Shown here: piece after piece, positions 47,291 to 54,444 of the stretch
How positions within the stretch are numbered: position 1 is the first letter of the stretch
How the letters are laid out: each line of letters begins with the position of its first letter
Assembly (NCBI RefSeq): GCF_017114915.1
Contig: NZ_JAAUOE010000019.1
Location: forward strand, 35,776-99,775
DNA: 64,000 bases
Source: Pseudomonas frederiksbergensis
GTDB lineage: Bacteria; Pseudomonadota; Gammaproteobacteria; Pseudomonadales; Pseudomonadaceae
Direction of reading: 5' to 3'
The notes under the pieces: model-generated
The model's database searches: none
What the model was told of the DNA's origin: nothing
The model's input: the letters and a program-made list of their open reading frames with translations, nothing else
Program-made: the position numbers and the translations under genes

Positions 47291-48127
47291 ATGAAGCACA
47301 GCGTCGTCAAAAAAGATGCCGACAAAGCCCCGCGCTTCTGGCGCGACGACGCCCTGCCCTTTATCGAAGCCCGTTCCATCGCCGATGGTCGCGAGGTCTG
47401 TTACAGCCGGCATGCCCACGAACACTTTTCCATCGGCGCGATCACCGCCGGGCGCAGCATCTATATTCATGAACAATCGCAGTTCGAAGTCGCGGCCGGC
47501 ACCGTGGTGCTGATGAACCCAGGCGATGTACATGCGTGCAACCCGATCGACGATCAGCCGTGGTCGTACCTGATGCTGTACGTCGAGACGCCTTGGCTGA
47601 CCGACTTGCAGCATCAACTCGGTTTCAGCCAGGACTCGGCGTTTCGCCGGTTTTCCATCACCCACAATCGCGACCTTGAGCTGTTCGCCGGCCTGAAGAA
47701 CTTGTACGACGTATTGGTCGATCAGCAGCAAGACGTGCTGCGCAAGCACAGTGCGGCGGTGGAGTTTTTCACTGAAGTGCAACAGCGGCTCAACCCCGTC
47801 GATCAACCGCTGCGCGAAGCCAATTTCAAGCTGGAACGGGCCGCCGACTACATTCGCGACAACTGCACGCAAACGCTCAAGCTCGAGGACATTTGCGAAG
47901 CGGCCCAATTGTCACCGTCCTACCTGATCCGCGCCTTCAAGCAGCATTACGGCATGACACCCCATGCATTTCTGATCAACCGACGCATCCAGTTCGCCCG
48001 GGATCGACTGCGCAGCGGCAGGCTGATCGCCGATGTGGCGCTGGAAGCCGGGTTTGCCGATCAGGCGCATTTTCAGCGGGCGTTTAAACAGCATCTGGCG
48101 GCTACGCCGGGGCAGTATCGCGGTTGA
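47291..48127 (+). CDS. AraC-family transcriptional regulator
   Basis: 278 residues from the ATG at 47291, with GAGGA 8 bases upstream. The N-terminal AraC-binding cupin is evident in SRHAHEHFSIGAITAGRSIY and VVLMNPGDVHACNP. The C-terminal pair of helix-turn-helix motifs is KLEDICEAAQLSPSYLIRAF and LIADVALEAGFADQAHFQRA. It probably senses a small ligand through the cupin. The upstream PhnB-like gene is a candidate partner. The targets are not evident. Confidence 0.92.
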   Translation: MKHSVVKKDADKAPRFWRDDALPFIEARSIADGREVCYSRHAHEHFSIGAITAGRSIYIHEQSQFEVAAGTVVLMNPGDVHACNPIDDQPWSYLMLYVETPWLTDLQHQLGFSQDSAFRRFSITHNRDLELFAGLKNLYDVLVDQQQDVLRKHSAAVEFFTEVQQRLNPVDQPLREANFKLERAADYIRDNCTQTLKLEDICEAAQLSPSYLIRAFKQHYGMTPHAFLINRRIQFARDRLRSGRLIADVALEAGFADQAHFQRAFKQHLAATPGQYRG

Positions 48128-48369
48128 TACCACAATAGCCGGATTGCCTTGTCCCGGACAAATATATACACACATAACTAACAACATGACCGGCCTCGCA
48201 AAACAACCGGGCTTCAATACGCCGCACATTCCCCGCGAAACACTTTGCATGCAAATACGAACACGCTTCACAAAGTTATCCTTTACCCTCAAAACTTAAC
48301 TACTCGCAACAGCCATTTATTTAACTACGGCCTGTTACTCATCATTCACCGATCAGAAAAATTTTAAAT
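48128..48369. other. AT-rich intergenic region upstream of the Fic protein
   Basis: This 242-bp stretch is visibly richer in A and T than its surroundings (for example ATATATACACACATAACTAA and AAATTTTAAATATG near 48360), like foreign or silenced DNA. No ribosome-binding site of normal strength precedes the ATG at 48370. A 37-codon frame at 48187-48300 is not convincing. Confidence 0.55.
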
Positions 48370-51300
48370 ATGTATTCCAAAGATATGCAGCCCGCACACA
48401 CCGCAGATCAACTTCAAAAACAAGAAATAATTACAACAATCACTGAGGTCATTGGCAATGAACATGCCATTGAACATCTTGAATGGGCGTGGAACCGAAT
48501 TCTGGTTCCCTGTGTGGGAGGAACCTCTTTTGACCAGATTCATCGCCCCGCCAAAGTTTCTTTATCCATACTCGTCCGGCATTCCGACTTTCTGACGATA
48601 CGCAATCGACGCGCCATACCGCAGAGCGCGATTTTCCTGGTGGATGACCGTGGTCGCCTGTATTTCTCCTATCGCAATTTGATCGGCAACAATAACCGTC
48701 GGGGCACCGCTTATGTTTCTCCCAAGGACATCACTGCCGACGTCGCCGGCCTGGCAGATTTCGACAACGAGCTGAAGCTTTTGGCCAACATGGCCAAGTT
48801 GACCGGTGGGTGGATTACTTCAGGGGACCACATCGTTGTCGGTCAATGGCTACGCTTTCAAGGTCTGCAAGTGCCGAACAACGAACAAGACACCAGAAGC
48901 CTGCTTGACCTGCTCAATTTCTCGACATTGCCCGAGAGCCCCAAGTACGGAAATTACTGGGACCTGCTGGACGCACCTGACGATTCGCCGTTCAAACTCG
49001 ATGAAAAGCATCGGGCAATCATTCGTCAAGTGACAGAGGATTTGACTGGAGGAGAAACCTCGCTGGTGGCGCACTTCGGTGCGCATTTAATGCTTGAGAG
49101 CACTTCGGCAGACGCATTGTCGACCAGCACGAACTATCGCTTACAGCGGCTGATCGAACTCGCGGTATGGAGCTCCGGGCAAGCGCAAGACTATATCGAA
49201 GCATTGGGCTGGTTCGCCAACGAAGCTGAATCCAGGCCAACGCCCGAGCTTGTCGAGCAACTGTTGATCGCCGCCATGTTGCTCGACCTCGACCCGGCCC
49301 TGGACGTTGCCAACACGACCTTCGCCGGTTTCGACCTTTACTCGAAACGTTACTTCAAACGTCATCCTTCCTATGTCCGTTCGCAATTGGAAAAGCATCT
49401 GGTTGACAGTCTGAACCTCGATCCCCTGTTTGCCCCGCTGGTGGCGGAGTTGGTGCTCGGGGGAATGACGCCGCAATACCTGTTTGCCGAGTGGCCGTCC
49501 GGACTGCAAATGGGTACACCGGCGTGGGTGGTCGGCACTCAGGCCGTGCATCTCGCAGAAGCGCTGATTCCAGGCGTTACCCGCAAAATGACGTACCAAC
49601 AGCTGCTGGGGTTCGGGCAATCCGCGAAGGCTATGCCACAACTGGCATCATTGCAGGCGTCCCATTCGGTTGATCCGGTGGTCACCTGGGCCTTGATGAA
49701 TGGACTCATCACTCACGATGCCGAAGGCAACGTGAACCAGGAAGCCATCACCCACGCCACGCAGGAATATGAACAGTACCTCAACAAGTTGCTGAGCGCC
49801 GCCGAGGCTTTTTCCAAACCGTTGCCTGACCGTAGACAGCTCGCTTTAAAAGAACTGAAGTCCGCCGTACCGGATTGTGATCCCGATGAACGGCTGGTCA
49901 AACACCGTGGCAGCGGAGGCGGAGCCGGTCGCAAAGTTTCGCTGCTCGATCTTTATATGGGTGATGAACTTCACACTCAGGATTGGGATCGCATCAGAGG
50001 CACCAGTCTCTACAACTCGTATCCGGCACTGGCGCAACTGTTTCCCGTTGCCGAGCTTTACGAGCCCGCTATCGAGCAGCAGTTCAACGCAATGACGGGA
50101 GCGCTGGCCAGCTATATCGAAGTCGCACTTTCGCAACTGCACCCGGAGGATGCCAGGTACATTGAATACGGGGCTTTGGGTATTTACTGCATTCAGAAAA
50201 TCGACTTCAGAGACGAAACCGTGTCCGCCCGCCCTGGTGTCACCATCCCGGCAGCTGAGTTACCGGGGGAAACGGGTCGTTATGGCGTCATCATTTGCGC
50301 GCAGTACGCTAATAACACAATCCGCTGTTTTGAACTGTTTCCCATGAGGATGGAATGCCGGTACAACCCTGAACTTGAAGAGATCTTTACCCCATTGATC
50401 TCGGGCGACTTCCATCGCCTCGATACAACCTTCGTTGACCGGAAAAAGATCGAAAGCATCCCCATCGACATACGGGCTTACCTGCAAAACCTGGCTCCGC
50501 GAGATAACGCCAATTCCAGGCTGTACATCCGCAAGATCGCTGAACTCAAACCGCTGACCGGGGATCCGGATCCAGACTACCCGAACCCCTATTTTCGCTC
50601 TGCTCGCAAAGAGGCGCTCGGCGAACTTATTGCCAAGGAAAATCCGTACATCACGCAAAGTGAGATTCGCCAGCTAGGTCTCCACCAAACCCAAAGAGAG
50701 CGGGCAATTGAAAAGACCGAAGCCATTTTCAACACCCTTCTCAACCTGATCATTCCGTTCAAGGAGTGCGTGGAAGGACTTGCCTCTGCGGACGCTAAAA
50801 AGCAGGGGGCTGCTATCGTCGACTGCGTTGTGGACGCTGCAGTGCTGGCCCTCACCATCGCGGCCGTACCTGTCAAGATTGTCGCTAGCAGCACCAAAGC
50901 CGCGACCATGGCCACCAGACTGCTTTCGGCTTCCCGGGTGTTGGCAGGCACGACCCTGAGCCTGTTCAACCCGCTGGACGGGTTGCCGAAGTTGCTCAGG
51001 GGCGGAGGCAAACTGCTCGGCCGAGGCGTTTCGAAACTGAGCGCTCACACCCTCTCCACCACCCGTCAAGCGCGGCAGCAATTGCGTTATCTGACTGGAG
51101 CGAACAGCTACAACCTGCTCAAGGCCATCGATCATACCGGCTCGGCTTCGCGGATCCGCATGTCATTGGACACGGTGACCCATGCCAGGGCCGTTTTCAA
51201 AAGTGATCTCATCGAGAACGCGGAACAGATTCTCAAGCAACTGCACGCCAATGACACAAAACTGCTGGGCAATATCCCCGAACAGGAACTGACGCACCTG

Positions 51301-52035
51301 CTGGAAAACGCTCTGGTCGACATTGCACTCAAAGCCGACTCTGCTCAGTCGCTCAAAACAATACTGGATCCGCAGGTGGTCGACAGCCTGGTGAAGCAAC
51401 AGGCGCAAAAATACAGCCTGGCCAATCTGCATCAGTTCCGTGACCACACGACATTGCCAGAGCTGTTCGATACCACTTTGCAGATCGAGTACAAAAACCT
51501 GACGTACATGCAGGCCCACCAGAACACACTGATTGCAAAAGATCTGGGCAAGGCACCTTTCGACCGCGTCCTGGACGAACTGACATTCAATCCGGGAGGG
51601 CTGACAGACAACACCGATCGCGCCACAGCCTGGATCCTCAACGCCTCAAGCTCTCGCAACGAGTTGGATAGCATAAAAAACCTGCTGCTCGAGTACAGCG
51701 CCAACGGCAAGCCTTTGAATGACCCGGCCGTCTACACCGAGTTACATCGCCGAATCGCACCAAGGGATACTGGCGGCTTGCGGAGCCCTACCGGTGAGGC
51801 TCGTTACCCGTCCAACGTTTCAGGGGCAGCATTGCTGGAAAAACACGCGACGGCACTGGATCCGGCCAATGAGCATTTCGCCAAGCAGATGCTGGGGGCA
51901 ATGCTCGGTTATCACAGTTTTGTCGATGGCAACGGCCGCACCGCCCGCGCCGTGTACGCCATTGCGGAACTGCGAAAGGGGCGATTCAACGCGCTCGGCA
52001 AAACATCGGAAGATGCGCTGAGCGGATTGGCCTGA
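48370..52035 (+). CDS. Large Fic-domain protein, putative AMPylating effector/toxin
   Basis: 1221 residues. The C-terminus carries the Fic catalytic motif HSFVDGNGRTAR: His1182, Asp1186, Arg1190 and Arg1193, matching HxFx(D/E)GNGRxxR. A flap-like HRRIAPRDTGGLRSPTGEAR lies at 1126-1145. Residues 814-834 and about 848-866 are hydrophobic, with IPFKECVEG just before, recalling the Pseudomonas proteins annotated with a dermonecrotic toxin domain (DUF6543). The N-terminal 780 residues are soluble, without a signal peptide. Likely role: AMP or other nucleotidyl transfer to host or competitor proteins. An orphan gene; no secretion genes or immunity gene beside it. The catalytic claim rests on the motif alone. 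Confidence 0.8.
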   Translation: MYSKDMQPAHTADQLQKQEIITTITEVIGNEHAIEHLEWAWNRILVPCVGGTSFDQIHRPAKVSLSILVRHSDFLTIRNRRAIPQSAIFLVDDRGRLYFSYRNLIGNNNRRGTAYVSPKDITADVAGLADFDNELKLLANMAKLTGGWITSGDHIVVGQWLRFQGLQVPNNEQDTRSLLDLLNFSTLPESPKYGNYWDLLDAPDDSPFKLDEKHRAIIRQVTEDLTGGETSLVAHFGAHLMLESTSADALSTSTNYRLQRLIELAVWSSGQAQDYIEALGWFANEAESRPTPELVEQLLIAAMLLDLDPALDVANTTFAGFDLYSKRYFKRHPSYVRSQLEKHLVDSLNLDPLFAPLVAELVLGGMTPQYLFAEWPSGLQMGTPAWVVGTQAVHLAEALIPGVTRKMTYQQLLGFGQSAKAMPQLASLQASHSVDPVVTWALMNGLITHDAEGNVNQEAITHATQEYEQYLNKLLSAAEAFSKPLPDRRQLALKELKSAVPDCDPDERLVKHRGSGGGAGRKVSLLDLYMGDELHTQDWDRIRGTSLYNSYPALAQLFPVAELYEPAIEQQFNAMTGALASYIEVALSQLHPEDARYIEYGALGIYCIQKIDFRDETVSARPGVTIPAAELPGETGRYGVIICAQYANNTIRCFELFPMRMECRYNPELEEIFTPLISGDFHRLDTTFVDRKKIESIPIDIRAYLQNLAPRDNANSRLYIRKIAELKPLTGDPDPDYPNPYFRSARKEALGELIAKENPYITQSEIRQLGLHQTQRERAIEKTEAIFNTLLNLIIPFKECVEGLASADAKKQGAAIVDCVVDAAVLALTIAAVPVKIVASSTKAATMATRLLSASRVLAGTTLSLFNPLDGLPKLLRGGGKLLGRGVSKLSAHTLSTTRQARQQLRYLTGANSYNLLKAIDHTGSASRIRMSLDTVTHARAVFKSDLIENAEQILKQLHANDTKLLGNIPEQELTHLLENALVDIALKADSAQSLKTILDPQVVDSLVKQQAQKYSLANLHQFRDHTTLPELFDTTLQIEYKNLTYMQAHQNTLIAKDLGKAPFDRVLDELTFNPGGLTDNTDRATAWILNASSSRNELDSIKNLLLEYSANGKPLNDPAVYTELHRRIAPRDTGGLRSPTGEARYPSNVSGAALLEKHATALDPANEHFAKQMLGAMLGYHSFVDGNGRTARAVYAIAELRKGRFNALGKTSEDALSGLA

Positions 52036-52070
52036 CATTAGTGAGCTAATACAGGCCTGCGCAGAACTAT

Positions 52071-52098
52071 TGTGGGAGCGAGTTTGCTCGCTCCCACA
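52071..52098. repeat. Perfect hairpin, REP type
   Basis: TGTGGGAGCGAG and CTCGCTCCCACA form a perfect 12-bp stem around TTTG. It lies between the convergent Fic and LysE genes, where it may also stop transcription. Confidence 0.9.
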
Positions 52099-52120
52099 TC
52101 CAGGGGAATTTTGACGGCAC

Positions 52121-52708
52121 TCAAGGCAGCAGCAGGTAAATTGCGCTCACTGCCAACAACAACGCCATTGCGCGATTGAACACCCGCATCCCCAGCGGAT
52201 TACTCAGGTAGCCGCGCAAAAACGTCCCGGCATAGGCCCAGCAACCTACCGACAGATAGCAGATCACCAGATACACCGCCGCAAACTGCCACACCAGCCG
52301 GGCTTCGCCGTCAGCGACGAACGCGCCCATCCCTGCCACGCAAGCCAGCCAGGCTTTCGGGTTGAGCCATTGCATCACCGCGCCGTAGAGCATCGACGGC
52401 GCCCGGCCTGACTCTTTCGCATCAAGACGGCCGTCATCGGTGGCCAGTTTCCAGGCCATGAACAGCAGAAACGCCACCCCGGCCAGTTGCACCACCCGGG
52501 TCATGAATGGCCACAGTTTCAGCACCTCATGCAACCCCAGCCCCATCAATACCAGCAGCAACACGAACCCCAGCGTCGCCCCGGCCACATGCCGCTGACT
52601 GGCACGAAAGCCGAACTGTGCCCCGGAACTCAACGCCACGATGTTCACCGGGCCCGGTGTAATGGAAGCCGCCAGGGCAAACGCCGCCATGGAAAGAATC
52701 AGACTCAT
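52121..52708 (-). CDS. LysE/RhtB family exporter
   Basis: 195 residues, about six membrane helices. The opening ALAASITPGPVNIVALSSGA, and the loop MLYGAVMQWLNPKAWLACVA with NPKAW, are hallmarks of the amino-acid exporter family. It should export an amino acid or metabolite across the inner membrane. It is transcribed alone, divergent from the sigma factor gene. Confidence 0.92.
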   Translation of the reverse strand: MSLILSMAAFALAASITPGPVNIVALSSGAQFGFRASQRHVAGATLGFVLLLVLMGLGLHEVLKLWPFMTRVVQLAGVAFLLFMAWKLATDDGRLDAKESGRAPSMLYGAVMQWLNPKAWLACVAGMGAFVADGEARLVWQFAAVYLVICYLSVGCWAYAGTFLRGYLSNPLGMRVFNRAMALLLAVSAIYLLLP

Positions 52709-52846
52709 TGCATACCTTCATCAATTCAGTTGAACCAGGCCTCAAGGTAAAGAGCCACCTGAACGCTGTATTGAAGAAAATACCCCTCTGCCTTTGGGCC
52801 TGAACATCACCCCGGATTGCAGTGACCCTCATCACGCAGGTAGTAT

Positions 52847-52861
52847 TGAGAACGATTCACA
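52847..52861 (+). promoter_or_regulatory. Fur-box-like site upstream of the ECF sigma gene
   Basis: TGAGAACGATTCACA matches 10 of 14 defined positions of the 7-1-7 Fur consensus TGATAATnATTATCA. It ends 22 bases before the GTG start of the sigma gene, which is where Fur repression of iron-starvation sigma factors usually acts. Confidence 0.6.
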
Positions 52862-52883
52862 CTAAGACCTGGAAAATCGACCG

Positions 52884-53390
52884 GTGCAACCTCTCCCTAC
52901 CAGCAAGCTGGGCGTCTTTTTCAGCGACCACCACCGCTGGCTGCTGCAGCATATTCAGCGGCGTCTTCGCAATCACGCGGATGCTCAGGACACTGCCGGC
53001 GATACGTTTTGCCAAATGCTGGTGGCCCGCGTCGACCCCGACAGCATCGAACAACCCCGTGCGTACCTTGCAACGATCGCTCGACGGCTGATGTTCGATC
53101 GTCATCGTCGGCGCAAGCTGGAGTTGGCGTACCTGGAACGCCTGTCCACGCTGCCCGAAGCACTGGCCCCCTCTCCCGAAGAACAGTTGCAATTGATCCA
53201 GGCATTGGTCGCGATCGACCGGGCGCTCGACGGTTTGCCAATGATCGTCAAGGCGACCTTTCTCTACAGCCAACTGGACGGTCTGAGTTACGTGGCCATT
53301 TCGCACAAGCTGGGGCTGTCGGAACGCACGGTCAGCCGGTACATGAAACAGGCGCTGCGCCAGTGCTATCTGAGCGAATTATCGCCATGA
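52884..53390 (+). CDS. FecI-like ECF sigma factor (iron starvation type)
   Basis: 168 residues from a GTG at 52884 (GGAA upstream). Region 2 shows RRLRNHADAQDTAGDTFCQM and the YLATIARRLMFDRHRRR helices; region 4 ends in YVAISHKLGLSERTVSRYMK. The order sigma, FecR-like anti-sigma and TonB receptor is the cell-surface signalling cassette. It should activate the receptor gene when iron is scarce and the cognate siderophore is present. The ATGA overlap with the next gene couples them. Confidence 0.9.
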   Translation: MQPLPTSKLGVFFSDHHRWLLQHIQRRLRNHADAQDTAGDTFCQMLVARVDPDSIEQPRAYLATIARRLMFDRHRRRKLELAYLERLSTLPEALAPSPEEQLQLIQALVAIDRALDGLPMIVKATFLYSQLDGLSYVAISHKLGLSERTVSRYMKQALRQCYLSELSP

Positions 53391-54355
53391 GCAAGCAGCG
53401 CCTGGATCCCGTCAGCGAGCAGGCCATTGACTGGATGGTGAGGCTGCGCGCCGGTACGCCCGATGCCGCATTGCAAGAGCGTTTCAACGCATGGCTGGCG
53501 ATGGATCCTGCCCATGCTCAGGCCTGGGCAACCTTGCAGGAGCGTGTCGGCGATTCCTTCAACACGGTTCGCACCCTGGATCGACGTGTGCCCGGTCAAG
53601 CCGGCGAAGCCCGTCAACTGCTGCTGCAGCCCCATGGTTCGCGACGCGACGCGCTCCGTGTAATCGCCGGTTTGGGCGTGCTCGGTGGCGGTTTGTGGCT
53701 GGGTGCCCGCAGCCCGCTGGGTGATTCGATACTGGCCGATCTGCACACCGGGCGCGGCCAACGTCAGGACTTCAATCTGGTCGACGGCAGTCGCCTGAGC
53801 CTGAACGCCGACAGCGCGGTGGACCTGCACTTCGATGACCAGCAACGGCTGGTGGTTCTGCGCCACGGAGAGCTGGTGATTCAGGTGGCCGCCGATCCCC
53901 GACGTCCGCTGCGCGTGCGTACCGCACAGGGTGAAATACGCGCGCTGGGCACTCGATTCCTGGTCGCTCAGGAGCAGGACGACAGCCGGGTGGTGGTGCT
54001 GCAGCATTCGGTCGAAGCGCGGCTTTTTAACGGCACGACGCTTGATCTGCAAGAAGGTCAGTCGGCCTTGCTGTATGACCGGCAGATAATCCCCATTACT
54101 GGCGACCAGCGCCATCGCGCCGACTGGCTCAGTGGGCGGCTGAACGTGCTGGACGATCCGCTGCATCAGGTCGTCGACGCTCTACGCCCCTACAGTCGGG
54201 GTTTTGTACGGGTCGCCCCCGAGGTTCGCAATTTGCGCGTCCAGGGCGTTTTCCCGCTCAACGACCCCGATCGGGCCTTCACCGCTCTAGCCGAAACCCT
54301 GCCAATACGCGTGGACCGCTACAGCCCCTGGGTAACGCTGATTCGTGCCAGATAA
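53387..54355 (+). CDS. FecR-like anti-sigma factor
   Basis: 322 residues from the ATG at 53387. The N-terminal cytoplasmic DUF4880 part (EQAIDWMVRLRAG) binds the sigma factor; one helix follows at about 88-105 (ALRVIAGLGVLGGGLWLGAR). The periplasmic FecR domain (RQDFNLVDGSRLSLNADSAV, VLRHGELVIQVAADPRRPLR) contacts the receptor. The C-terminal STN-like segment RNLRVQGVFPLNDPDRAFTA fits the family. It controls the sigma factor through signal transduction from the receptor. Confidence 0.92.
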   Translation: MSKQRLDPVSEQAIDWMVRLRAGTPDAALQERFNAWLAMDPAHAQAWATLQERVGDSFNTVRTLDRRVPGQAGEARQLLLQPHGSRRDALRVIAGLGVLGGGLWLGARSPLGDSILADLHTGRGQRQDFNLVDGSRLSLNADSAVDLHFDDQQRLVVLRHGELVIQVAADPRRPLRVRTAQGEIRALGTRFLVAQEQDDSRVVVLQHSVEARLFNGTTLDLQEGQSALLYDRQIIPITGDQRHRADWLSGRLNVLDDPLHQVVDALRPYSRGFVRVAPEVRNLRVQGVFPLNDPDRAFTALAETLPIRVDRYSPWVTLIRAR

Positions 54356-54362
54356 TTTTTTT

Positions 54363-54377
54363 TGAAAATCACTCTCA
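54363..54377 (+). promoter_or_regulatory. Fur-box-like site between anti-sigma and receptor genes
   Basis: TGAAAATCACTCTCA matches 11 of 14 defined positions of TGATAATnATTATCA. It lies just past the fecR-like stop and 67 bases before the receptor start. GAAAAT here also looks like the -35 element used by FecI-type sigma factors, so Fur and sigma could share this promoter. Confidence 0.55.
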
Positions 54378-54444
54378 TTCGTGTCCGGTTTTCATTTCTC
54401 GTCCCACCTATCTCCTGACACTTCCACACGATCAGGAGAATGCT

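Noticed and set aside
48187..48300. 37-codon frame before the Fic gene, considered as a possible immunity or chaperone gene
   Set aside because: No ribosome-binding site, no helix or motif, and too short for a known Fic antitoxin.
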